Assembly: GCA_039683515.1 (NCBI GenBank) | Contig: JBDKRG010000011.1 | Span: 94,659 to 158,658 of the forward strand | Reading direction: 5' to 3' | DNA: 64,000 nt | Source of the DNA: JAJFUE01 sp039683515 | Lineage (GTDB): Bacteria; Sumerlaeota; Sumerlaeia; MVZB01 | Shown here: positions 37,298 through 45,021 of the stretch, one piece after another | Layout of the letters: the number at the start of each line of letters is the position of its first letter | Position numbering within the stretch: the stretch's first letter is position 1 | Translations under genes and position numbers: made by a program | Notes under the pieces: model-generated | What the model saw: the letters and a program-made list of their open reading frames with translations, nothing else | What the model was told of the DNA's origin: nothing | Databases searched by the model: none

Positions 37298-37858
37298 CTA
37301 ATCGCCGTGCTCCAGGCTGTCGCGAAGCGACTTGAGCACCCCTTCAAACTTGATTTCGTTCTCGCTGTCGATGTCGACCAGCCGCTCGTGGGCCTCCAGC
37401 ATCATCAGGATCCGCTGCATCCGGCTCATCTGCGGCTGCGGGGCGGCGGAAAGCTCGCGCCCCTCGGCGACCTCGACGCGGTCCTTGCGCATGTCGAGGA
37501 TGTACTTGAGCCCGAGCGTGTTGAGCAGATGGCGGACGTGATCCTGGATATTGACGACGACCACCGAGGAGCCGGCCGTCTGGCGCTGGAACAGGCCGAT
37601 GCTGGCCAGCATCCCCATGAACGTGCTGTCCATGGTCGTGCAGTTGTCGAGGTCGACGACGTAACGGGGCGGCGGCATCATGGCGCGCGTGCATTCGAAC
37701 ACGTAGGCGAGGCTGGGGCTGACCAGGTGGGTTCCCTTGCCGTTGACGCGGATGACCACGATGCCGTCGGAGCAGCACGCATACTGGATCGGATCTGGGG
37801 CTGGCTGAGACATCGTCCCCCCGCTCATAACAGCCGCCGTTGTAGGCGCGGTAATCAC
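37298..37858 (-). CDS. STAS-domain protein (anti-sigma factor antagonist-like)
   Basis: This protein has 186 residues from a GTG at 37858, which has GGGGAG 7 bases upstream; an ATG at 37813 (MSQPAPDP) would give 171 residues. Residues about 27-125 form a STAS domain: GIVVIRVNGKGTHLV, RYVVDLDNCTTMDSTFMGMLASI and SSVVVVNIQDHVRHLLNTLGL. The serine in DSTFMG sits where SpoIIAA-type antagonists are phosphorylated. A C-terminal helix (about 140-186, MSRMQRILMMLEAHERLVDI) is extra. No cognate kinase or phosphatase is in the window. It is divergent from the flagellar operon, so a role in flagellar or stress gene control is possible but unproven. Confidence 0.85.
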   Translation of the reverse strand: MITAPTTAAVMSGGTMSQPAPDPIQYACCSDGIVVIRVNGKGTHLVSPSLAYVFECTRAMMPPPRYVVDLDNCTTMDSTFMGMLASIGLFQRQTAGSSVVVVNIQDHVRHLLNTLGLKYILDMRKDRVEVAEGRELSAAPQPQMSRMQRILMMLEAHERLVDIDSENEIKFEGVLKSLRDSLEHGD

Positions 37859-38237
37859 GATCGATCTCCCCAGGAGGTTCTACCTCCTGTCCTATTTTTC
37901 CCTATTTCCGTCCGGGACGCAACGGTCGATCGCTGGGGTGGCGGGGTGTTTTTTTGAGTGGGATTGCGGTATGGGTCGTTTGGGTCTTATGGGTCGTTTG
38001 GGCCCGATGGGGCACCCGAAAAACAGGGGACAGGCGGCTGGTCGCCCCCGCCGGTCGCGGCGGAAAACTGTCACCGGCGGGGCATGCGCGTCATTTTTAT
38101 GACGTCGCGGCGCGAGTGTCCCCTCTTTTTGCCGGGCCTCGAAACCGCTTTCACATTTGGCCTTATCTCCTGTTTTTTCAGCATTCTTTCAATCAGACGG
38201 CGTTTCCCCACGCCCCGTTTTCCAGTTTCGGGCGCTC
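37859..38237. other. Long intergenic region between the STAS gene and the flagellar operon
   Basis: I see no gene here. It holds a CAGGAGGT-TCT-ACCTCCTG hairpin (37871-37889) in the leader of the STAS gene and a degenerate GGGTCGTTT/GGGTCTTAT repeat at 37957-38012 (family of 15826-15875). About 220 bases of unremarkable DNA follow, up to the sigma-54 promoter. Confidence 0.7.
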
Positions 38238-38253
38238 TGGCACTGCCCTTGCA
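38238..38253 (+). promoter_or_regulatory. Sigma-54 promoter of the flagellar operon
   Basis: TGGCACTGCCCTTGCA matches the -24/-12 consensus (TGGCAC-N5-TTGCA) exactly. The expected start site is about 38265, 40 bases before the flgB ATG at 38305. It implies RpoN plus an enhancer-binding protein (FlrC/FleR/FlgR type) control the operon; that activator is not in the window. Confidence 0.85.
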
Positions 38254-38304
38254 TCCATCGCTTCCGCATCAGTCTCTATTCTGACGCCGAAAGGGGGCCA
38301 AACC

Positions 38305-38646
38305 ATGAACCTGTTCGATATGAGCGTCACCCAGCTGGAGAAGTCGATGGACCTGCGCATGGACAACCAGCGCGTCATCGCCTCCAACCTCGCCAACGTG
38401 GACACGCCCGGCTACAAGGCCCGCCGGATGGACTTCGAGGCCTCGATGGCCCAGGCCCTGAGCGGTGTCGAGACGCCGGCCGTCATTAATGTTTCGACCG
38501 AGCAGGGGATCGGCCTCGACGGCAACAACGTCGAAATGGACGCCGAGCTCTCCGCGTTGGGCCGCAACAAAACGATGTATTCGCTGACGGCGCAGATCCT
38601 GGCGGCCAAGTTCCGCCAGGTCAGCACGGTCTTTGAACAGAGATAA
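38305..38646 (+). CDS. flgB: Flagellar basal-body rod protein FlgB
   Basis: FlgB is a proximal rod subunit exported by the flagellar type III system. The 113-residue protein shows the rod signature LRMDNQRVIASNLANVDTPGYKARRMDFEASM at about residues 17-48 and the C-terminal helix LTAQILAAKFRQVSTV. The ATG at 38305 has AGGGGG 9 bases upstream; the longer open frame to 37954 runs through promoter and repeat DNA. It is the first gene of the operon behind the sigma-54 promoter. Confidence 0.96.
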   Translation: MNLFDMSVTQLEKSMDLRMDNQRVIASNLANVDTPGYKARRMDFEASMAQALSGVETPAVINVSTEQGIGLDGNNVEMDAELSALGRNKTMYSLTAQILAAKFRQVSTVFEQR

Positions 38647-38659
38647 GGGGTAAGGGATC

Positions 38660-39112
38660 ATGAGCGACTTCGTAACACTCGACCTGAGCGGGGCGGGGAT
38701 GACCGCGCAGCGGGCGCGGATGCGGGTCATCGCCGAAAACCTGGCCAACCAGCACACCACCGGCCCCAACGGCCCGTATCAGCGCAAGGAAGTCGTCCTC
38801 CAGTCGGCCCCGCTCTCGCAATTCGCCGACGAGCTGACCGGGGCGCTCGAGCAGCTTTCGACGGCCGACGGCCGCGAGGCGGTCAGCTCGGTCAAGGTCG
38901 GCTCGGTCGCCGGCGACGGCTCGGACCCGGTGCGCGTGTTCGACCCGAATCACCCGCACGCCGACGCGCAGGGTTACGTCTCGCTGCCGAACATCAGCGT
39001 TTTCCGGGAAATGACCGAGATGGTCGAGGCGTCGCGCTCGTATGAGGCCAACCTGGCGGCCTCGCGCGCCACCCAGCAGATGTTGAACGCCGCAATCGAT
39101 CTCTTGAAGTAA
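38660..39112 (+). CDS. flgC: Flagellar basal-body rod protein FlgC
   Basis: This 150-residue protein forms the proximal rod with FlgB and FlgF. The N-terminal signature LDLSGAGMTAQRARMRVIAENLANQHTT is followed by the FlgC-specific GYVSLPNISVFREMTEMVEASRSYEANLAASRATQQML at about residues 105-142. The start follows GTAAGGGATC, 13 bases after the flgB stop. The length is typical. It keeps the classic flgB-flgC-fliE order. Confidence 0.97.
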   Translation: MSDFVTLDLSGAGMTAQRARMRVIAENLANQHTTGPNGPYQRKEVVLQSAPLSQFADELTGALEQLSTADGREAVSSVKVGSVAGDGSDPVRVFDPNHPHADAQGYVSLPNISVFREMTEMVEASRSYEANLAASRATQQMLNAAIDLLK

Positions 39113-39130
39113 GCGAAGGGGGCTTGAGCG

Positions 39131-39469
39131 ATGGAAATCAACCCGATCAATGTCAGCAACCGCGTCTGGTCGATCGAGCTCGGCGACCTCGGCCGCGCGC
39201 AGTGGACGAAGGAAGGCCTGCCGGCCTCCCCCGCCGCCAAGGATCAGGGCTCGGAATTCGGCGCGATGGTCTCCGAGGAGATCAACAAGGTCAACGACCA
39301 GCTCCTGACGACCGACAAGGCGGTCTCGGACCTGGCGACGGGCCAATCCGAGAACCTCCACGGCGCGCTGATCTCGATGCAGAAGGCCAACCTGTCCTTC
39401 AAGATGCTCGTCGAGGTCCGGAACAAGGCGCTTTCGGCTTACGACGAATTGATGCGCATGCAAGCCTGA
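39131..39469 (+). CDS. fliE: Flagellar hook-basal body complex protein FliE
   Basis: FliE links the MS ring to the rod. This 112-residue protein has a variable N-terminus and the conserved helical C-terminus VSDLATGQSENLHGALISMQKANLSFKMLVEVRNKALSAYDELMRMQ (about residues 62-111). The start has GGGGG 10 bases upstream. It sits 18 bases after flgC, but 88 bases of repeat-bearing DNA separate it from fliF. Confidence 0.95.
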   Translation: MEINPINVSNRVWSIELGDLGRAQWTKEGLPASPAAKDQGSEFGAMVSEEINKVNDQLLTTDKAVSDLATGQSENLHGALISMQKANLSFKMLVEVRNKALSAYDELMRMQA

Positions 39470-39530
39470 TTGATTGCGGATTTCGGATTGCCGATTGCGG
39501 AATTGTGATTTCGAGCACGATCACGAACCA
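39470..39530. repeat. GGATTGC/GGATTTC repeat between fliE and fliF
   Basis: Units ATTGCGGATTTCGGATTGCC and GATTGCGGAATTG are followed by a diverged GAGCACGA segment (39513-39530). The same family lies at 41213-41235 and 49533-49593. Confidence 0.7.
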
Positions 39531-39557
39531 AGCACGAGTTGAGCGAGGATTAGAACC

Positions 39558-41204
39558 ATGGCATTCATACAGGATCTCTCCAGACAGTTCGGCGGGTTTG
39601 TCGGCGCCCAGCCCATGGCGCGCAAGCTGACGCTGCTGGCCATCATCGTCGGCTCGATCGGCGCGATGGCGTTCCTCGTCATCCACGCCCAGACCGGCAG
39701 CTACACGGTCCTGTATCAGGGGCTCGAGCCCAGCGACGCCGGCGAGATCGTCCGCGTCCTCGGCCAGAAAGGGATCCGCTTCCGCACGGAGAACTCCAAC
39801 TCGATCATCAAGGTCCAGGCCAGCCGCATCGACGAGGCGTTCATGCTCGTCTCGATGGAAGGCCTCCCCAACAGCGGCACGGTCGGCTACGAGGGGCTCG
39901 ACAAGAGCACGATCGGCCAGTCCAACTTCGCCCAGCAGAAGAACTACAAGCGCATGCAGGAGGGCGAGCTGGCGCGCACGATGGTCAAGTTCGAGGGGGT
40001 CGAGCAGGCGCGCGTGCTGATCGCCGTCCCCGACGAGACCCCGTTCCTGGCCGAGCAGCAGAAGGCGACGGCCTCGGTCCAGCTCAAGCTGCGCACCGGC
40101 TACCAGCTTTCCGAGCGGCAGATTTCCGGCATCAGCCACCTGGTTTCGCACGCCATCAAGGGGCTCGACGACAAGAACGTGGTCATCGTCGACCAGAAGG
40201 GCAACCTGCTCAACCAGAGCCGCGGCGAGGAGTCGCAGAACTCGGTCGCCCAGCAGCAGTTCAAGCTCGGCTACGAGGACCGCCTCAAGCACGAGGTCGA
40301 GAGCCTGATCGAAAACACGATCGGCCGCGGCCGGGTCGCCGCCCGCGTCCAGGCCGAGTTCGACTATGCGTCGCAGAAGGAAGAGCGCCAGGTGTTCAAC
40401 CCGGACGCCCAGGACCCGATCCCGACCAAGGAACAGACCGAGACCGAGCCGGCGCCGAAGACGGCCCTGGCCGCGACGACCGGAACGGCCGCCGTCGCGC
40501 CGGCCGGCCCGACGCGCACGATGCGCGAATACGCCGTCTCGCAGCAGCGCACCGAGACCCAGAACAACGTCCCGCAGCTCAAGCGCGTGACGGTGGCGGT
40601 CCTGGCCGACGGCAAGCACGCCGAAAAGGACGGCAAGGACGAATACACTCCGTTGACCGACGCCGAGATCGCCAACATCGAAAACCTGGTCAAGGCCACG
40701 ATCGGCTTCAGCGAGGAGCGCGGCGACGTGGTCACCGTCCAATGCTCGCCGTTCACCAACAACGAACTGACGCCGATGGACGACGTCGGCTGGCTCACGC
40801 CGGACGTGCGGCGGATCATCGAGCTGTCGCTGCACTGGGGCATCATCGGCCTGATCGCGCTGATGCTGATCATGATGGTGCTGCGCCCGGCGGTCAAGCA
40901 GATCACCGTGGCGTCAGGGCCGATGGCCGCCCTGCCGGCCGGCGCCGGCGGGCATCAGTGGATCGAGGCGGGAGGGGCCGGAGCGGCCGCCAACGGCGCG
41001 ACCCCGATCGAGGCCGGGTCGATGGCCTCCAAGCTGCTCGGCAACACCGACCAGGCGCGGATGTTCCAGGCCCAGCAGGCCGCCGAGAACGCGCGCGTGT
41101 CGCAGGCCCAGGCCCAGCAGATCCAGCGCGAGGTGATCGAGACCACGAAGAACCAGCCGCAGAAGACGGTCAGTCTGCTGAGGCAGTGGATGGACGAGGC
41201 GTAA
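39558..41204 (+). CDS. fliF: Flagellar MS-ring protein FliF
   Basis: This 548-residue protein forms the inner-membrane ring that seeds flagellar assembly. It has a first transmembrane segment (about residues 23-43, LTLLAIIVGSIGAMAFLVI) and a YscJ-like ring-building domain (YTVLYQGLEPSDAGEIVRVLGQKGIRFR). The RBM3 region contains GTVGYEGLDKSTIGQSNFAQQKNYKRMQEGELARTM. A second membrane segment lies at about 418-438 (WGIIGLIALMLIMMVLRP). The cytoplasmic C-terminus (EVIETTKNQPQKTVSLLRQWMDE) is the FliG-binding helix pair. A Thr/Ala/Pro-rich loop lies at about 290-330. The length is typical (about 530-570). Confidence 0.97.
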   Translation: MAFIQDLSRQFGGFVGAQPMARKLTLLAIIVGSIGAMAFLVIHAQTGSYTVLYQGLEPSDAGEIVRVLGQKGIRFRTENSNSIIKVQASRIDEAFMLVSMEGLPNSGTVGYEGLDKSTIGQSNFAQQKNYKRMQEGELARTMVKFEGVEQARVLIAVPDETPFLAEQQKATASVQLKLRTGYQLSERQISGISHLVSHAIKGLDDKNVVIVDQKGNLLNQSRGEESQNSVAQQQFKLGYEDRLKHEVESLIENTIGRGRVAARVQAEFDYASQKEERQVFNPDAQDPIPTKEQTETEPAPKTALAATTGTAAVAPAGPTRTMREYAVSQQRTETQNNVPQLKRVTVAVLADGKHAEKDGKDEYTPLTDAEIANIENLVKATIGFSEERGDVVTVQCSPFTNNELTPMDDVGWLTPDVRRIIELSLHWGIIGLIALMLIMMVLRPAVKQITVASGPMAALPAGAGGHQWIEAGGAGAAANGATPIEAGSMASKLLGNTDQARMFQAQQAAENARVSQAQAQQIQREVIETTKNQPQKTVSLLRQWMDEA

Positions 41205-41212
41205 CGCGATTG

Positions 41213-41280
41213 CGGATTTCGGATTGCGGATTGAGAGAGAAGCGACGGATCACGGTTCGATTACGAGCACGAGCACGATT
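41213..41280. repeat. Two repeat families between fliF and fliG
   Basis: ATTGCGGATTTCGGATTGCG (41213-41235) is followed by GATTACGAGCACGAGCACG at 41259-41280. They fill most of the 92-base gap, ending just before the fliG ribosome site AGAGGGACG. Confidence 0.7.
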
Positions 41281-41296
41281 ATAAGAGGGACGAACG

Positions 41297-42325
41297 ATGC
41301 AACCACGGACGCAGGATAGCAACAAGCCGCTGACCGGCCTCGACAAGGCCGCGATCATGATGCTGTCGTTCGACGAGTCGTCGGCCAGCGAAGTCCTGAA
41401 GCTCATGGAAGAGCGCGAGATCCAGCGCATCACCGGCCACGCCTCGCGCCTGCGCAAGATCAACATGGAACAGATCAACTCGGTGCGCGAGGAGTTCCTG
41501 GTGCGCCTCTCCGATTCGAGCCCGCTGCTCATCAGCCAGGCGCGCGAGCAGCTCAAGGTCATCCTCAAGAAGATCCTCCCGCCCGAGCGCTACGAGAAAT
41601 TCATCGAGATCGTCGAGACCGGCGACGAGCTGAGCGAGGGCTTCGACTCGATCAAGTGGATCGACTCGCAGTCGATCGCCTCGTTCCTCTCCCACGAGCA
41701 CCCGCAGACGATCGCGCTCGTCCTGGCGCACCTGGAGACCGACAAGGCCGCCGAGGTCCTGATGGGGATGCCGAAGCCGCTCCAGAGCGACATCATCCTG
41801 CGCATCGCCAACCTCGACCGGATCAACCCGGAGCTGGTCAAGGAAGTCCAGGAAGTGATGATCACCGAGATCATGGCCTCGGGCGCCAGCAAGAGCCGGC
41901 GCGTCGGCGGCTCGCACGCCGTGGCCGAGATCCTCAACAACCTCGACGGCCAGACCGAGGAGGCGATCTTCAACGCGATGGAGGAGACGGACTCGGAGAT
42001 GGCCGAGACGATCCGCGAGCTGATGTTCGTCTTCGAGGACCTGGTCAAGATCGACGACCGCGGCCTGCAGCTCGTGATGAAGGAAGTCACCAACGACGTC
42101 CTGACGCTGGCCCTCAAGACCGCCCCCGAGGAGCTGCGCGCCAAGATCTTCAAGAACATCTCCTCGCGCGCCGCCGAGATGATCAAGGAAGACCTGGCGA
42201 CGATGGGGCCGGCCAAGCTGTCCGACGTCGAGAAGGCGCAGCAGGAAATCGTCAAGATCTGCCGCCGGCTCGAGGCCGAGGGCAAACTCATGCTGGCCGG
42301 CGGCGGAGGCGAAGTCTTTGTCTAA
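41297..42325 (+). CDS. fliG: Flagellar motor switch protein FliG
   Basis: This 342-residue protein is the C-ring subunit that contacts the stators. The N-terminal domain (LTGLDKAAIMMLSFDESSASEVLKLM) binds FliF. The middle domain carries the conserved EHPQTIALVLAHLETDKAAEVL at about residues 133-154. The C-terminal domain has the torque helix IRELMFVFEDLVKIDDRGLQLVMKEV with its charged residues, then ALKTAPEELRAKIFKNISSRAAEMIKEDL. It overlaps fliH by 8 bases. Confidence 0.98.
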   Translation: MQPRTQDSNKPLTGLDKAAIMMLSFDESSASEVLKLMEEREIQRITGHASRLRKINMEQINSVREEFLVRLSDSSPLLISQAREQLKVILKKILPPERYEKFIEIVETGDELSEGFDSIKWIDSQSIASFLSHEHPQTIALVLAHLETDKAAEVLMGMPKPLQSDIILRIANLDRINPELVKEVQEVMITEIMASGASKSRRVGGSHAVAEILNNLDGQTEEAIFNAMEETDSEMAETIRELMFVFEDLVKIDDRGLQLVMKEVTNDVLTLALKTAPEELRAKIFKNISSRAAEMIKEDLATMGPAKLSDVEKAQQEIVKICRRLEAEGKLMLAGGGGEVFV

Positions 42326-43031
42326 GATCATCCGCTCACTCGACTCGCCGCCGGACCTGGTCGGCAACCTGGACCTGGGCAAGACCCTTGTCGGCCCCGA
42401 GCCCAAGGCGCGCCCGGCCGGCGGATTTTCCGGCCACGCCGCGGCCGTGCGCCAGCCGCGCGTCTCGATGGCCGAGGCGGCCGAGCAGGAGGCCCGCCGG
42501 ACGATCGAAGAGGCCCGGCGCGAGGCCGAAAAGATCCAGCGCGAAGCGTGGCACGCCGGCTTCGAGCAGGGCGAAAAGGCCGGCGAGCGGCTGGCGCTGC
42601 AGAAGATCCAGCCCGCCGTCGACGCCTTCGCCAAGCTGATCGACTCGATCTCGAACGACCGCGCCTCGCTCGTCCGCAAGCACGAGCAGGAACTGATCCG
42701 GATCGCGTTCCTCATCGCCGCCAAGGTGGTCCAGGCCGAAATCGACCGCAACGACGAGACGATCGCGCAGACGGTCCAGGCGGCCCTGACCAAGGTCACG
42801 GCCAACCAGCACGTCCGCGTGCGCGTCGCGCCGCAGGACCTGCAGCTCATCCAGAACAACCTGCGCACGTGCGCGCCGGCCGGCTGGTCCGAGGACCGCA
42901 TCGCGATCGAGGCCGACGAGACGGTCCATCGCGGCGGCTGCAAAGTTTTGACCGAGGCAGGCACGATTGATGCGACCATCGAAAACCAGCTCCGGACTTT
43001 GAAGGAAAACTTGTGGGAAGAACAGTCCTGA
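42318..43031 (+). CDS. fliH: Flagellar assembly protein FliH
   Basis: FliH regulates the FliI ATPase and tethers it to the export gate. This 237-residue protein has a long charged helix typical of FliH/YscL (EQEARRTIEEARREAEKIQREAWHAGFEQGEKAG, about residues 55-88). A V-ATPase E-like C-terminal domain follows (LIRIAFLIAAKVVQAEIDRNDETI; IAIEADETVHRGGCKVLTEAGTIDA). It starts with a TTG inside the fliG end, 9 bases after GGAGG, so it is coupled to fliG. The C-terminus ends at an ACTCAGG repeat. Confidence 0.92.
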   Translation: MSKIIRSLDSPPDLVGNLDLGKTLVGPEPKARPAGGFSGHAAAVRQPRVSMAEAAEQEARRTIEEARREAEKIQREAWHAGFEQGEKAGERLALQKIQPAVDAFAKLIDSISNDRASLVRKHEQELIRIAFLIAAKVVQAEIDRNDETIAQTVQAALTKVTANQHVRVRVAPQDLQLIQNNLRTCAPAGWSEDRIAIEADETVHRGGCKVLTEAGTIDATIENQLRTLKENLWEEQS

Positions 43032-43066
43032 CTCAGGACTCAGGACCCAGGACTCAGGACTCAACA
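43029..43066. repeat. ACTCAGG tandem repeat between fliH and fliI
   Basis: TGACTCAGGACTCAGGACCC followed by more units begins inside the fliH stop codon and ends just before the fliI ATG. It is the same family as 32906-32937. Confidence 0.72.
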
Positions 43067-43070
43067 CTTT

Positions 43071-44411
43071 ATGTTCAAGGCCGACATTTACGCACGCCAG
43101 ATTGACGCCGCGGACCCGATCCGGTCCGAGGGGCGCGTGACGCAGGTCGTCGGCACCGTCATCGAAGGCACCCTGCCCGACTGCGCGATCGGCCAGATCT
43201 GCCTCATCATCCCGAGCGGGAACCAGCCGCCGCTGCGCGCGGAAGTCGTTGGTTTTCGCAAGGAACGCGTGCTGATCATGCCCCTGGGCGACATGCAGGG
43301 GCTCAAGCCCGGCAGCTCGATCGTCTCGCTCAACCACGCCCCGACCGTCGCCGTCGGCCCCGAGCTTCTGGGCCGCGTGCTCGACGGCCTCGGCCACCCG
43401 ATCGACGGCATCCCGCCGATCACCGCCGAGACGAGCTACCCGATTTACAACGATCCGGTCAACGCGTTCCGCCGCGAACGGATCAGCGAACCGCTCGACC
43501 TGGGGGTCCGGGCGATTAACGGACTTTTGACGTGCGCGGTCGGTCAACGCGTCGGAATTATGGCGGGCTCGGGCGTCGGCAAGTCGACGCTGCTCGGCCA
43601 GATCGCCCGCCAGACCCGCGCCGACATCAACGTGATCGCGCTCGTCGGCGAGCGCGGCCGCGAGCTGCGCGACTTCATCGAGCGCGACCTCGGGCCCGAA
43701 GGGCTCGCCCGCTCGGTCCTCGTCGCGGCCACCTCCGACAAATCCCCGCTCGAACGCGTCCGCAGCACGTTCGTCGCCACGGCCATCGCCGAATACTTCC
43801 GCGACCAGGGCCGGCGCGTCCTCCTCATGATGGACTCTCTGACCCGCTTCGCCATGGCCCAGCGCGAGATCGGCCTCTCCATCGGCGAGCCGCCCACGAC
43901 CAAGGGCTACACGCCGTCGGTTTTCTCGATGCTCCCCCGCCTGCTCGAGCGCGCCGGCATGGGCGACGCCAGCATGGGGAGCATCACCGGCCTGTACACC
44001 GTCCTGGTCGACGGCGACGACATGACCGAGCCGATCGCCGACGCCACGCGCGCCATCCTGGACGGGCACATCGTGCTGACCCGGTCGCTGGCCGACCAGG
44101 GGCACTTTCCCGCCATCGACGTGTTGCAGAGCAAAAGCCGTCTGATGACGGAGGTCGTCAGCCGCGATCATTACCAGTCCGCCGTGGCGATCCAGGAACT
44201 GATCGCAGCGCACCGCAAGGCCGAGACGCTCATCAACATCGGGGCGTATGCGGCGGGCTCGAACCCGACGATCGACCGCGCCATCAGGATGCACGACGCG
44301 ATCCAGGGTTTCCTGCGCCAGAGCATGTTCGAATCGGCGACGCTCGAGGAATCGACCGCCATCCTGAACGCGCTCGCCAAACAGGCGCAGGGCAACGGAA
44401 CTCAGGGATGA
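43071..44411 (+). CDS. fliI: Flagellum-specific ATPase FliI
   Basis: This 446-residue ATPase powers unloading of export substrates. The Walker A motif GSGVGKST lies at about residues 165-172 (GIMAGSGVGKSTLLGQIARQ), the catalytic ALVGERGRELRDFIE at about 190-204, and Walker B RVLLMMDSLTRFAMAQREIGL at about 248-268. Next comes the F1-beta-like GEPPTTKGYTPSVFSMLPRLLERAG. The N-terminus (GRVTQVVGTVIEGTLPDCAIGQ) is the usual barrel. No strong ribosome site lies between the repeat and the ATG. The length is typical. Confidence 0.97.
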   Translation: MFKADIYARQIDAADPIRSEGRVTQVVGTVIEGTLPDCAIGQICLIIPSGNQPPLRAEVVGFRKERVLIMPLGDMQGLKPGSSIVSLNHAPTVAVGPELLGRVLDGLGHPIDGIPPITAETSYPIYNDPVNAFRRERISEPLDLGVRAINGLLTCAVGQRVGIMAGSGVGKSTLLGQIARQTRADINVIALVGERGRELRDFIERDLGPEGLARSVLVAATSDKSPLERVRSTFVATAIAEYFRDQGRRVLLMMDSLTRFAMAQREIGLSIGEPPTTKGYTPSVFSMLPRLLERAGMGDASMGSITGLYTVLVDGDDMTEPIADATRAILDGHIVLTRSLADQGHFPAIDVLQSKSRLMTEVVSRDHYQSAVAIQELIAAHRKAETLINIGAYAAGSNPTIDRAIRMHDAIQGFLRQSMFESATLEESTAILNALAKQAQGNGTQG

Positions 44412-44437
44412 GGCATCGCTCAGGGACTGAGGGAGCA

Positions 44438-44463
44438 ATTACGATTACGAGCACGAGCACGAA
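44438..44463. repeat. ATTACGATTACGAGCACGAG repeat between fliI and fliJ
   Basis: The unit is extended by CACGAA. It is the inverse of 18039-18070 and matches 41259-41280. It lies in the middle of the 103-base gap. Confidence 0.7.
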
Positions 44464-44514
44464 TGTATTGGGAATTCAGCGCCCATACTTAATCCGACCG
44501 GAAAGCTCAGTCTC

Positions 44515-45021
44515 ATGAAGTTCAATTTCTCCCTTCAGGCGGTTCTGGACCAGCGACTGGCCCAGGAAGAGAGAATGCAGCGCGATTACAACCAGACGAT
44601 GGCGCAGATCAGCGCAATCAAGCGGGGGATACACGAAATCGAGTACGACATCGACCGCTGGATGGAACAGGTTCAGGCCAACCAGGCCGCGATGGGATTC
44701 AATAAGCGCGGCCTGTTCGAAAACTGGATCGACGTCCAGAACGACGAGCTCAAGAAGATGCAGGAGCAGCTCGAGCGGATGAAAAAGATCGCCGACAAGG
44801 AACGGCAACTGCTCATCAAGGCCATGCAGGCGCGCACGCTCATGGAGAAGCTGCGCGACCGCGAGCTGAGGCTCTTCCACGAGGAGGCCGACCGCGCCGA
44901 GGCGCGCATGTTCGACGAGTTCGCGGTGCGCGAGTTCGCCGAGCAGCGCAAGCGCCGGGAGAGCGAGACGGAAACGCACGGGGCGGAAAATTCTGCCTAC
45001 CAGGGGGAAAGGAATTCCTGA
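44515..45021 (+). CDS. fliJ: Flagellar export chaperone-like protein FliJ
   Basis: This 168-residue protein is almost entirely coiled coil (for example DELKKMQEQLERMKKIADKERQLLIKAM) and opens with the FliJ-type KFNFSLQAVLDQRLAQEERMQRDYNQTM. FliJ acts as the central stalk of the FliI hexamer and escorts export chaperones. Identification rests on this N-terminus, the coiled-coil character, the length and the position directly after fliI. The stop overlaps the start of the next gene (TGATG). Confidence 0.88.
   Translation: MKFNFSLQAVLDQRLAQEERMQRDYNQTMAQISAIKRGIHEIEYDIDRWMEQVQANQAAMGFNKRGLFENWIDVQNDELKKMQEQLERMKKIADKERQLLIKAMQARTLMEKLRDRELRLFHEEADRAEARMFDEFAVREFAEQRKRRESETETHGAENSAYQGERNS

Noticed and set aside
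32906..43066. Tandem repeats (ACTCAGG, GGATTGC, CACGAA types) considered as CRISPR arrays
   Set aside because: Units are 6-10 bases, degenerate and directly adjacent, without unique spacers of constant length, and no cas gene is present.
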